Notes under the pieces: generated by a model | Databases searched by the model: none | What the model was told of the DNA's origin: nothing | The model's input: only the letters and a program-made list of their open reading frames with translations | In this document: one piece after another, positions 35,379 to 45,606 of the stretch | Layout of the letters: every line of letters begins with the position of its first letter | How positions within the stretch are numbered: the stretch's first letter is position 1 | Assembly: GCA_034440615.1 (NCBI GenBank) | Contig: JAOTOM010003979.1 | Span: 124,001 to 188,000 of the forward strand | Reading direction: 5' to 3' | Length of the DNA stretch: 64,000 bases | Origin: Ashinkailepas kermadecensis | Taxonomy: Eukaryota > Arthropoda > Thecostraca > Neolepadidae | Translations under genes and position numbers: made by a program

Positions 35379-36306
35379 TTAACACGCGCACTGCAGGGGG
35401 GGGCGAAATCCGCCCACCCCTCCGGTTTTTCGTACATAACTGCAGATTGTACCGGTCGATATACGCGATTTCCTGCGTACCTGCTTAGAAATGACCGGCG
35501 TGTCGCTTAAAGCAAGAAAAATGGAAATCGGCCGAAAAATTTCAAGTTAGGGGCCGTTAAAGTCAAAACATTTCCTAGCGTCAGACCACAAAAATCGGCG
35601 CTGATGCGCTTCCCGTATATTCGCAAAAGGGAAGTGTTCTTGGCAACACTAGCGACTTGTTTGATGTATATTGATATGCTATATAGTTTCAAGGTCATGT
35701 TAGGTCACCGAGGTCAAGTCAGGTCAAGTTCATGACAGGTTAATGGAACCAAACTTGATCAACTGGAATGTTGTCGTAAATGCACTACTGTTTGTCATTT
35801 GTATTGTTTGTCATTGCGTTTCCATACTTTATTCATGTACTTCACTCCTTTCTTCGCGAAGCCGATTGCGCCGGGCTGCCCGACGGAGCAGTCGGGCGGG
35901 CGGTCCGGTTCCGGTAACTGAAACAGGTAACTGACCTGATAAAGTGCTGCTATATAGGTGACCTGAGGTCAAATGTCGGGTCTAGCATCTGTATTGCATC
36001 ATTAGTAATGTCCAAAACATCATTGATGTCCATTTTGGAGCATTTAAACACAATCACAGCGATCCATAACAATGACAAGCCAAGCCACGCAAAACAAGAA
36101 AATGTTGACAAATATGACCTCATTTGACCTTGAAGATATTGACCTAAGGTCATGAAATTTGGACACGATAGATTTCACTACCGTACCCACCCACTCTGCG
36201 AATTTCGTTCCTCCAGCTTTAATAAGAGCCGAGATCTTAGGGGGGCGGAATCCGCCCCCCCCTCCAGTGCGCGTAATTTTCGGAGGCCCTCCAGGTCGCG
36301 TGTTAA
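35379..36306 (-). mobile_element. M2 TTAA-type element, copy b, complete, inside LINE A ORF1
   Basis: The body is 35383-36302 (920 bp), in opposite orientation to copy a and closely similar to it over its whole length. TTAA occurs at 35379-35382 and 36303-36306. The paralogous LINE B ORF1 (near 44690) reads CGTCTTTAAATGAGG with a single TTAA, the empty site. Ends are CACGCGCACTGCAGG and, on the complement, CACGCGACCTGGAGGG. Eleven AGGTCA/TGACCT hexamers are present where about 0.45 would be expected by chance. No transposase is encoded. Confidence 0.93.
35692..35726 (+). promoter_or_regulatory. Four-unit AGGTCA array (spacings 4, 3, 4) in M2 copy b
   Basis: AGGTCA occurs at 35692-35697, 35702-35707, 35711-35716 and 35721-35726, separated by TGTT, CCG and AGTC. 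Spacings of 3 and 4 are those used by nuclear-receptor dimers (DR3, DR4). Two TGACCTnAGGTCA everted sites lie at 35959-35971 and 36140-36152, and another DR4 at 36115-36130. Binding by a receptor, or by a transposase, is inference. Confidence 0.55.
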
Positions 36307-37205
36307 AGGAAGTGATGCGTCGGACGTGGGTCACCCCCTCCGGCCTGAGCTCCGCCTGGATATTTTCCTCAGACATGAAGCGGAGCTCCGGCGCGAAGAC
36401 GGTGCCCTTGGTGGTGTTGCTGTTGGAACAGAGAGTGATGGTGACGGATTTTCCACAAAATGTGGTGGTGCGGAGGAGGGCTTTGGTTTGGGCTCGGGAT
36501 TGGGTTTTAATGACCAAGGTTCCGTTCGCAGGGGCTTCAATGTCGGGATTGGCTAGGAAGCAGATGGCAAGGAGTTGTTTAGTCGGCCAGAAAACGTTGA
36601 TACGGCGAAAGGAAACGGACTCCTCGACAGGCTTGACGACGACGTACGAGCCAGCACTGTCGAGGTAGGGTTCAATGGGCTGGATGGTTTCAGCTTGGGA
36701 GGGCGTGGTCTGGTTAGAGCGTGGGTCAGCGGCGTGGAGAGTGATGGTCTGGTCTGGATTGCGAGGCGAGGTCGTGGTCTTGGGACGAGCAGGGGTCGGC
36801 GAGGCGCAAAGGGCTTCCATGGCGTCATCAAGTGGAATTGTCCGGTTGTCCGGCGTGTGTCATCAATGGTGGTGTCGAGAGGTTGGGCATCAGGGGCCAA
36901 GTCCGGGGTCGTGCAATGGTCATCTGGTGTGGTCAGCGGGGGAAACTCAGACTCGGAGTCCTGTGGCGAGCTGGGGTCATTTTCCTTTTTCCTCTTTTTC
37001 CCCATCACGGGGAAAAAACCCTACCAAACGAAACCTAAATAAACACACAGAGCAAAGGGAACGGAAATACTACGACGATGTACATCGAGTGGGGCGACGG
37101 GTGTCACCCCACAAGAGAACGAAATGAGAAAAAGAGCGACGGGTGTCGCCCCACGAAAATGAAAAATAGAAAAACTGCAATAACAAGCAGTCAGACGCGT
37201 AAAAA

Positions 37206-37237
37206 ATATGGCACAGCGGTACTCCGCTGTGCCATAT
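37206..37237. other. 14-bp perfect hairpin in LINE A 5' UTR
   Basis: The arms are ATATGGCACAGCGG (37206-37219) and its exact complement (37224-37237) with a TACT loop. In element B the equivalent 5' UTR (near 45550) keeps ATGGCACGGCG but not the second arm. Confidence 0.85.
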
Positions 37238-37320
37238 GTCAACGGTCAACGGGTTCATATGTTGACGCTGTGTCAACGGGTTCTGGTCAGGTGCAAGCCA
37301 ATAGTACTGAACACTCCATG

Positions 37321-37331
37321 GGATGCTACAC
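37321..37331. repeat. Target-site duplication of LINE A, right copy
   Basis: GGATGCTACAC matches 30578-30588. Its last base is also the first base of LINE B's duplication (37331-37341), so the two target sites abut. Confidence 0.93.
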
Positions 37332-37341
37332 AACAGGTTCG
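37331..37341. repeat. Target-site duplication of LINE B, left copy
   Basis: CAACAGGTTCG recurs at 46869-46879. It follows the 3' end of LINE B on the minus strand. Confidence 0.9.
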
Positions 37342-37439
37342 TTTCCGTTTATTATGTTAGGCACTTCGGCCTGCTCAGGCCATTTCGTGCCGTGAATAGA
37401 AATAGAGAGAGAAAAAAATATTATGTTCTAAAAGTTAAT

Positions 37440-40122
37440 TTACAAGTCCTGAAGTAAGTTGGTTTTTCGGAGAAAAATGAAAAAGAGATTGATGAGAAAA
37501 GGGTGTGTATCTCCTAATAGTGTGGGCAAAGAAAAGGGGATGTTGTGTGTACGGCAGTAGTTGGTAAGTGTTTTTCGATGTTCATGGTATTTTTGACAAT
37601 GTAGGAGAATATGTGAAAAGGTAAGATGAGTGTTGCATGATGGGCATGAAGGTCGTGGTGAAGCAGTGTAAATATATCGATGGGTGAGAAAAGTGTGACC
37701 TATGCGGAGCCGTGATATAACTTTTTCTTCTTGTCTGTTTTTTATATGATGTGGTCCAGTTTTCGATGACAGGTTTGACGAGACGTAATTGTGTGTAGTT
37801 TGTAGTTTCAGTCCATTGTTGGTTCCAAAAATGTCGAATGTTCTGTCGTATTGTTGATTTGATGGCGTCAAAATGTGGTGGGATTTCTGTGATGTGTGGT
37901 AAATGTAATGATTGTTTTGCGAAATGATCTGCTTCCTCGTTTCCTGGGATGCCACAGTGACTGGGCACCCACAGGAAACGGACCTTCATGCCCATCAGAT
38001 AAAGTATTTCAAGTGTGTCATAAATGGAAATATGGCAATGGTGCGAAAAGGAAAGTGAAGAAAGAGATTGAAGAACAGATTTTGAGTCGGAACAAATGAC
38101 GACATGGCGCATGGGGTGACAGATTGAACGGTTGCGAACATAGCGAAGGGCAGTGAGAATGGCGTGCAATTCGGCGATGAAAATGGAGGTCCCGTCTGGT
38201 AAGCGATGCTGTTTTGTGTGTGTACCTGAAACAATGGCATTTCCTGTGCAATTTGCGTCTTTGGATCCGTCGGTGAAAACAAAAGGAACATGGCGATAAC
38301 GAGCACGAAACTGGTGGAATTTTTGTTTGGCGTATTCTGGACAAAGTTGTGATTTTGGAGTGGTGGTGAGATAGAAAATATGTGTTTCAGTCACCTGCCA
38401 TGGTGGTGTAGTTGGTGGAGAGAGAGCAGTAATATGTGGAATGTTGTATTGGAGTTGTGTGGAAAATGTTTTAATGCGTGAAGCTATGGTAAGGCCGGTT
38501 CGCTTTTCGGCGGGACCTAAATATTCCTGGTGTAGATTTGGGAGAATTTGTAAAGATGCGTGTGTGGGGTGGTGTTCTTTAAATTGAATTTTTGCGGCAT
38601 ACCTGAGTGTTTGTTCAATTCTTCGGAGAGCTAATGGTGGAATTCCTGATTCGATTTGTAAAGAAGTAATGGGAGACGTGGTCATTGCACCGAGTGCTAT
38701 GCGAATAAATTTATTTTGTAAGGTGTCCAAAAGTTTCAAAGCGGAGGTACTGCCACTTGCGTAAACTACGGAGCCATATTCTATGATGGGAAGAACCAAG
38801 GATTTGAATAAGTGTAATAGCGTGTGACGATCGGATCCGAATGATGAAGACGTAATACAGCGAAATAAATTGAGTCTGTGAAAACATTTGGTCTGGATGT
38901 GTTTGACGTGCTGGTGCATGGAAAGCTTGCGATCGAAAATAACACCAAGAAATTTGAACGAATTTACAAAATGTATGTCAGTGTTTCCGAGGTGAAGTAG
39001 TGTTTCTGGATTTGGGCACGGAGTTGATTTGCTGAATATCATTGTGGCAGATTTTGGAGCTGAAAATGTGAAACCGTATTTGATGGACCATTGGTGTATC
39101 CGGTCAAGTGCGTTTTGGAGTCTAATTAAGCCATGTGTTTCATTTTTATCTGTGCACCAAATTGCGCTGTCATCTGCAAAAAGGGAGTATGATATCTGAG
39201 GTGGCATGTCGGTGAAAATATCGTTAATGATGATGTTGAATAAGACTGGTGATAAACAGCTTCCCTGTGGTAATCCGTTTTTCATGAAAAGTAGCTCGGA
39301 AATCGCTGACCTGCACCGGAGATGAAAATGACGGGAACCAGACAAAAATCCTATCAAATAATGAGCTAAATTTCCTTTGACGCCGATGTGAAGAAGTTTG
39401 GAAATTAATGCCGGTTTGTATACCATATCATACGCTTTGCTAATGTCTAAAAATACTGCGATGGTGTGTTCATGTTTTTTATAACCAAGGCGTATGTCAG
39501 TTTCTAATCGAATGAGATGAGCTATTGTACTGTGGCCATGACGAAAGCCTCATTGAATTGGAGATAAAAGAAAATTAGTTTCTAAGTACCAGGTCAGTCT
39601 TTTTACAATCATACGTTCTAAAAGTTTTCCTAGACAACTGGTGAGAGCGATGGGTCGAAAATTGTTGGGGTTGCTGTGGTTTTTGCCGGGTTTTGGTATG
39701 GGAATGATGAGAGCTTCCTTCCAGGATTCGGGGAAAATATGGCCAGACCATAATGCATTAAATGTTTGTAAGATGCAATGTTTTGTGTCGTTGGATAAAT
39801 GTCTGAAAAAGGAATAATGTAAATTGTCGGGACCTACGGGAGTATTACCGGCGGAGGAAATTGCAGTATCCAGTTATAAAACTTGAAAAGGGATATTGTA
39901 TGCAAAGGGATATTGTGTTGTCCGAATCGAATTGTGCCAAATCGGTGTGAAATGTGTGTTGTGCATTTTGTAAAAATTCCGGTCTGTAGTTGTTGTCAGA
40001 GCCATGGTGTCCGCTGTTGTATTTACTATTGTTTGTGGGTCTGTAATTGTGGTGTTTTGAATTTTGAGGGCCGGGAGTGATTTAAATGGAGTGCGTCCTG
40101 ATAATCGGCGGATTAACTGCCC
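37440..40122 (-). pseudogene. LINE B ORF2, RT and RNase H part
   Basis: A 614-codon frame (39426 down to 37582) carries MVYKPALISK, GLPQGSCLSPVLFN, LFADDSAIWC and a full RNase H (FTDGSKD, ELHAILTAL, CSDSKSVLQ, SHCGIPGNEEAD). Upstream in frame a TGA at ~39551 replaces the Cys of QCGFR (read as Q-stop-GFR). A frameshift near 37745 moves the C-terminal CPSCNTHLTFSHILLHC motif into the next frame (37955-37440). All RT and RNase H catalytic residues seen are intact, so inactivation looks recent. The 5' side ends at LINE D. Confidence 0.92.
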
Positions 40123-40304
40123 GATTGTTTATTGTTTATTGTTTATTGTTTATTGTTTATTGCCCACAATCTCCAACAGCATATTGTGCCCTTTACAGGA
40201 GAAGTCATTAGCTTAATAAAACGTAAACAGAACAGGTGAACAGTTTTCAGGTCAAACAGGTAAACGGCTGTCAGAACTGCATCGATGCCCGATGGCTCCG
40301 CGGC

Positions 40305-42075
40305 TCAGATGTGAGCGAGTGACGCAGCACAGTATCTGACCACCTGCGTCTTAAAAGCATTCAGCGGGTTCGTGAATATGTCCGCACTTGGTGTCATCGC
40401 TAAAAATGTGTTCGTTTCTCGTAATAATCTGTTAAATAAGCCACATCTAATGGTTTCTACACGTGCGTACGGTACATGAAATAAGACAGGCTGCCTATTT
40501 CTCCTGACTGGGACACATAATCCAAAGTTCTGCAATAACACTGATGAGTCCGTCCTGCCACATAAAACGTTTCGTAAAAACATGATGTCGGATTGTACGC
40601 GACGAGTGGACACAGACGTCATGTTATAAAAGCGAAGAAGGTCCTGATATTGTAGAGATTCCGGTCGAGGTGTGGCACTACAGTGTTGAGCAAGCCACAT
40701 TAAAAATTTATGTTCTACTCTTTCAATCCTGGTCAGATGTGTTGTGGCTGCGCCTGCCCAGATGACGGAGCAATACTCAAGGCGAGACCTAATGTTCGCG
40801 TTATATGCCGCCAACAGAGCAATTTTCGAGAATTTGCTGCCAGGAACCCCTGCTTGCATTGATCTAATAAACAGTCCGAGAGCTCGGTTCGCAGATGACA
40901 CAGTTTTTGCCACATGTTGTGCGAATGTCAATTTGCTGTCCAGGTACACACCCAGGTCTCGCATCACAGTCTCACGCTGCAGCGTTGTATTGTGTACCTT
41001 ATATTCGAAGCGCACAGGAGTACGACGGAGAGTCATTGTGAATGACCTACATTTCAGAGGGTTCAAAGATAGCATCCAGTCTGTGGACCACTTGCAGAGG
41101 GAATCAATATCCCTCTGCAGGCGGTTCGCGTCCTCCACAGACGCTACCCTCCTAAAAATTTTGACGTCATCAGCAAACATCAGACATTCCGAGTCAATCC
41201 TGGATGGCAGATCGTTCACAAACAGGGCAAATAACAGAGGGGCTAGCAAGCTCCCTTCCGGTACACCGGAAGTGACATCAGCCCAGTCCGAGACCGCCCC
41301 GTTGACTATCACCCGCTGGCGGCGACCAGTCAGGTATGAGCGAATCAGAGAGATAATTTTGTCTGAAACATGATATGCATTTTCGAGCTTGTATAGTAGC
41401 AGCTTATGGTTGACACTTTGGAAAGCCGAAGAGTAGTCCATATAGATTGCATCTGTCTGGCAACCAGCAGCGATCGAATCCCAGGCGTGTCTCAAGAAAA
41501 CTGCAAGATTTGAAGCACATGAACTTTTTGGAATAAAACCGTGCTGGGTGTCAGTCAGTACTGGCAAAATGTTAGCACTTAAAACATTGTAAATGATTTT
41601 TTCTAAAATTTTGCCACACAGGCAAAGAAGTGAAACGGCTCAGTAGTTCGTCGGATTTTTCCGGTTGCCTTTCTGATATATTGGTGTGATGTTTGCCATT
41701 TTCCATCGGTTCGGAAATTTTCCCTGCCTGATGGAGAGGATACAAATTTTGTACAGCGGAACGCATAATTGGTCAGCACACTCTCGGAGGATTCGGGCGC
41801 TGATATTATCTGGTCCACATGCTTTGTGCGGGTCAAGTCCAATGAGAATCGTGTGGATTTGTTCTAATGAGGGTCGAAAGTCAGTGAGGTTAGACAATCC
41901 GTAGTCCTGTAATGGTGGGTACTGGGCTACATCCCGTGCTGTGAACTTGGCTGAAAAGGCTCTGTTCAGCAGGTTGGCGCGTCCAACGTCATCGCTGATT
42001 AACGTGTTTCCGTCTAGCAGAGACGGAACGGAACCACTCCTTTTAAAACATTTTAAAAATGACCAGTATCGCTTT
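40305..42075 (-). pseudogene. LINE D reverse transcriptase and C-terminal domain (one stop)
   Basis: Read from ~42075: LKCFKRSGSVPSL, then DPHKACGPDNISARIL (41830), RKNPTNY-stop-AVSLL (TGA near 41641, expected Arg), TQHGFIPKSSC, YMDYSSAFQSVNH, SGVPEGSLLAPLLF and CLMFADDVKIF. It is followed by DLGVYLDSKL and a long C-terminal domain (LEYCSVIWAG; HKFLMWLAQ; LFNRLLRETN) ending at 40305. From 41567 to 40305 the frame is fully open (420 codons). Apart from the TGA, the RT is continuous. Confidence 0.92.
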
Positions 42076-43190
42076 GGTTTGTCTTAAAATCCTCCACTAG
42101 TCCCCTCAGATAACTGCAGTAGCTGCGTCCGATCAGACGTTTGAAGAAGTCGCGTTTGTCTGCAAAATCACGCCGAATGACACCGTCACTCGGGTGCCTC
42201 TTCATTCGACGATGTGCACATTCCTTCGCGGCTAGTGCGGGCCTGGCCTCACCGTCAAACCAGGGCGGGAGTCTACGGCGAGGAGTCACGACTGGCACAT
42301 GATCACGAATAGCAGCTTCGATTAACGAGTAAAACATCTCAACAGCATTGTCAACATCTAAGTCATCCAGCACGGTCCACGGTAAAAGTTCCAAACAGCG
42401 TCGCAATGAATCAAAATCTGCTCTCTTGTAGTTGTAGGCAGTCGATCTTGACACAGCTGGAGGTGATGGCCTCGGCAGAATGAACTTGGCCTGGATCTCG
42501 TCATGGTCCGAGTCTATGATTCCCTTCCGAACGAAGGTCTCTGCTGCAATGTCGATAGTGAGTACCAAGTCTAAAATGTTGTTTGCTCTTGTCGCTTGCG
42601 TGACGTATTGTCGCAGGCCGTGGAAATCGCACGCTTCCAGGAAGCAGTTGGCTCTGGCCGTTGGTCTTAGCCTGACCGGGTCCGCCCAATCGGATGCAGA
42701 CGGTACCCAGCCGAGCTCAGGAATGTTGAAGTCGCCCAGGACTATCAGCCGGCGTCCGGGTGGGAGTTCGCCTAAATGACGAAAAATTTGCATAATGGCG
42801 TTGTCGTCGTCTGGTGGCCTGTAGCACACAGCCACCGTCACTGCCGGATTGCCGAGATCCACCAGCAACAACTCAGCGTCCGGTACCGCCAGCAGACGTC
42901 GAGTCGGTAGCAGGGCGGCACGAACTGCACATGCCACACCCCCACCAACGCGCCCATCCGATCGGTCCCTGCGGAACCAGGTGTGATTAGGCAAGAAAGC
43001 CTGCAGCTCAGAATCCGACACCGAATCGTCCAGCCACGTCTCAGTGTACGCTATGATGTCGTACCGGTCGTACTCTGCCGCAGCCGCCCGAAGCTGTCCC
43101 AGCTTTCCACGGATGCTGCGGCAGTTCTGTAGGATCGCAGTTATTCCGGACGCTGCACTCCCCAGGTGACCCTGCTGGTCGGGACCGACA
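42053..43190 (-). pseudogene. LINE D endonuclease
   Basis: Opens with ILQNCRSIRGKLGQLR (N-x-R-S-I), then YTETWLDDSVSD, VGGGVACAV, VCYRPPDDDN, VLGDFNIPELGW, NILDLVLT and GIIDSDHDEI (S-D-H). All main catalytic blocks are present, and it continues into a linker (PPWFDGEARPALAAKE). The ORF runs on to 42053, where a 1-base loss near 42090 separates it from the RT frame. Upstream, the frame fuses by accident with LINE B endonuclease sequence (frame from 43465), which is not a real junction protein. Confidence 0.9.
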
Positions 43191-43231
43191 GCTGGCGTCG
43201 ACCGGTCGAGGCCTGGACCCGGGATGTGACC

Positions 43232-43848
43232 GAGGTGGAACAATGTTGGCTCACCGGTGATGAGTAATACTAAATTGTGTCTGTCTAAGATGTGTTCAAC
43301 TATGCGTCCACGAGTGTCTGGAAGTGTGCGTGTTCTATCCCACGCTGGGCTATGGGCGTTAAAATCGCCAAGTAAAATGAAAGGTTTTTTAATTGGGCCA
43401 TGAGGTTTTCTAAATCTGTCAAAATGTTTGTGTTGTTTGTAGATGGTGGAATATATAACGAACATACATCGATGTTCCTACCATGAAAACGCATAGTACA
43501 AGCTACGGCTTGTAATGGTGAATTGAGTGTAATTTGTGTATGTGTGTAATCATTGTTTATGTAAAGTGCGGTACCGCCACTGCGATGAGGACCACGGACC
43601 TCGTCGTGACGGTAGAGCGAGTAATTGAAAAGATTGAAGTTATATGTATCATTTGGTAAAAACCATGTTTCTTGGAGTGCGATGAGAATAGGTGTGAGAA
43701 TACTGAAAAATGCTTTCATGTCGGCCCATTTGGAGATTAAGCTTCGGCAATTCCATTGTAAGAATGCAGACATTGGGATATGAAGTATTAATATTTGTCG
43801 GCACCTTTTGGTGCCTGGCGCAGCCACGATTGCAGCTCGGGCGGGCAT
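43232..43848 (-). pseudogene. LINE B ORF2, endonuclease part
   Basis: Blocks as in A: FLQWNCRSLISKW, LIALQETWFLP, DEVRGPHRSGGTAL, then in the next frame (from 43465) LLGDFNAHSPAWD and TGEPTLFHLGH, where LINE D begins. A frameshift lies near 43460. The S-D-H end of the domain falls in the deleted ~560 bp. Confidence 0.88.
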
Positions 43849-44079
43849 GTGGGTTGGGTGCGTCCGGCGGCGGTTGACCCGCCTGAACCGTCCGACCGAC
43901 GGGTGACCTTGACGGCCGGCTCACGGCGGCCGGCCACTGCCGCGGGGATGCCCGCCGGCTGGGAGTCGGTCGGGTCACGTGGTCGCCGGTCGGCGCTGGA
44001 CGCACCGGGCTCGATCGGCGGCCCGCTGACGGGGAGCGATAATTTGCTCCCGCAGCCGAATGACTGCGGGGCCTGTTAG

Positions 44080-45351
44080 TCCTCGCTGGAGTGGTCCGCT
44101 TGTTGGGAGCCGGAGTGGTCTGCTTGTTGGAAGCCGGAGTGGTCTGTGTGTTGGCAGTTAAGGTGTTTTGTGTCGGTGTGGTCAGTGGTGGGAGTTTTTT
44201 AAGAGGAGCTAAGCCGGGAATGATGTCGGTTTGCATCGAAGTAGAAGTGGTGTTGACGCGAGGGGTGGGTGGAGCAATGCTGGTCGCCTGTGCGTACGTT
44301 TTGGTGGAGGGGAGGTGGCCTCGACAGACCGCCGGGCCTGGGGGTAGGACACCCCGGTCGTGGCCTTGACGGCGCACACTTCCTTTTCCTTGCGCCAAAC
44401 TGGACATTGATTGGAAGTAGTGAGGTGATCGGACGTGTTACAGCTGAGGCAGTGGGCAGGCTTGGGGCAGGTGGAATCAGGATGGAGTGGTTCTCCTTAC
44501 TTGGGGCAGCGGGCGGTTTGGCGACACGTCTTACTGCCATGCCCGAAGCGCTGGCAATTAAAACAGCGGAGAGGATTTGGAATAAATACGCGGACTTGGA
44601 ATCGGATGTAGCCGGCGAGGAGGGTCTTAGGAAGAGTTGTAGAGTTGAAGGTAAGGACAAGGAGGCTTGTATCGCGTTTCTGGCCGTCTTTAAATGAGGT
44701 AATGCGGTGGACATGGGTCACCCCCTCCGGCCTGAGCTCCGTCTGGATATCCGCTTCGGACATCAAGCGGAGCTCCGGCGCGAAGATGGTGCCCTTGGTG
44801 GAGTTGCGGTTGGAGTGGAGTGAAATGGTGACGGATTTACCACAAAATGTGGTGGTATGGAGGAGGGCTTTGGTCTGGGCTCTGGTTTGGGTTTTAATGA
44901 CGAGGGTTCCGTTGGCAGGGGCTTCGATGTCGGGATTGGTTAAGGAGCAGATGGCGAGGAGTTGCTTGGTCGGCCAGAAAACGTTAATACGGTGGAAGGA
45001 AACGGATTCCTCGACAGGCTTGACTACTATGTAAGAGCCAGCACTGTCGAGGTAGGGTTCGATGGATTGGATTGGTTCAGGTTGGGAGGGCGTGGTCTGG
45101 TTCGAGCGTGGGTCAGCGGCGTGGAGAGTGATGGTCTGGTCTGGATCGTGAGGCGAGGGCGTGGTCTTTGGACGAGCAGGGGTCGGCGAGGCGCAGAGGG
45201 CTTCCCTAGCGTCATCGAGGGGAATAGTTCGGCGCGGGTCATCAACAGTTGCATCGAGAGGTGGGGCATCATGCGCAAGGTCCGGTGTCGAGCGATGGTC
45301 CTTCTTGTCCTTCTTGTCTTGTCCGGTGTCCTTCTTGCGTTTTTTCCCCAT
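44080..45351 (-). pseudogene. LINE B ORF1 (gag-like), uninterrupted by M2
   Basis: Starts MGKKRKKDTGQDKK at 45351. It has the same conserved middle as A (DSAGSYIVVKPVEESVSF; NVFWPTKQLLAIC) and runs through RITSFKDGQKRD without M2, so it serves as the empty-site control at ~44692. The first knuckle CFNCQRFGHGSKTC is intact. The second is cut by a stop: CPK-stop-GEP at 44497-44499, where A has Cys (two base changes). A frameshift follows near 44330, and the Pro/Ser-rich tail continues in another frame. Confidence 0.88.
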
Positions 45352-45606
45352 CGCGGGGAAAAAACCTACCTAACAAAATCTAATAAACGCGAAGGACGGA
45401 CAGAAAACAAGGAACGAAAGTACGTCGATGAAAAACCAGGTGGGGCGACTGGTGTCACCCGACTAGGAAACGAAAATATGAAAGGAGCGACGGGTGTCAC
45501 CCCACGAAAATGAAAAATTAACTGCAATAACCAGCAGTCAGTCTGGCCAGAAATGGCACGGCGCAGAGTTCAGTGAGCTTTGGTAGGTATGTATGGCTCA
45601 AATATT

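Larger units (their letters stand above)
34630..37008 (-). pseudogene. LINE A ORF1 (gag-like, zinc knuckles), interrupted by M2
   Basis: It starts MMGKKRKK at 37008. It has an acidic/Pro-rich N-terminus, a conserved middle (DSAGSYVVVKPVEESVSF; NVFWPTKQLLAIC), and three knuckles near 35130-35290: CFNCQRFGHGSKTC, CPKCGEPPHPDSTC and C-x2-C-x4-H-x6-C. The first two fit C-x2-C-x4-H-x4-C, as expected for a nucleic-acid-binding ORF1p. M2 (35383-36302) is inserted at TTAA 35379-35382, splitting the protein after RRITSFN. Frameshifts occur near 36830 and 35015. The Pro/Ser-rich tail runs toward ORF2. Confidence 0.85.
30589..37320 (-). mobile_element. I-clade LINE, element A, full length, with nested M2
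   Basis: A complete minus-strand element bounded by an 11-bp duplication (GGATGCTACAC). From its 5' end: CATGGAGTGTTCAGT (shared with element B), a 5' UTR, ORF1 with zinc knuckles, ORF2 (endonuclease, RT, RNase H, C-terminal C-x2-C-x7-H-x4-C motif), and a 3' end with the block CTGAGTAGGCCGAAGCGCC then AACAAAACAAAC. Without M2 and its extra TTAA it is ~5.8 kb. Both ORFs carry frameshifts and stops, so it is not autonomous. RNase H plus the RT motifs point to the I clade/I superclade rather than CR1, L1 or RTE. Confidence 0.93.
40124..43231 (-). mobile_element. LINE D: CR1/L2/Jockey-type element with (AATAAAC)n tail
   Basis: A minus-strand, 5'-truncated LINE with endonuclease, RT and a C-terminal domain but no RNase H. 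It is unrelated in sequence to the host element B. Its 3' end is about five AATAAAC units (40124-40160). It starts just upstream of the endonuclease, so ORF1 is missing. Coding lesions are only one TGA and one 1-base loss, which suggests a young insertion. No target-site duplication was seen; instead B lacks ~560 bp here. The exact clade (CR1, L2, Crack/Daphne or Jockey) is uncertain. Confidence 0.9.

Noticed and set aside
36044..36820. 258-codon ORF ending in M2
   Set aside because: Accidental fusion of LINE A ORF1 with the inserted M2 element, not an evolved fusion gene.
42053..43465. 470-codon ORF spanning LINE B and LINE D
   Set aside because: Chance in-frame join of two endonuclease fragments at the D insertion junction.
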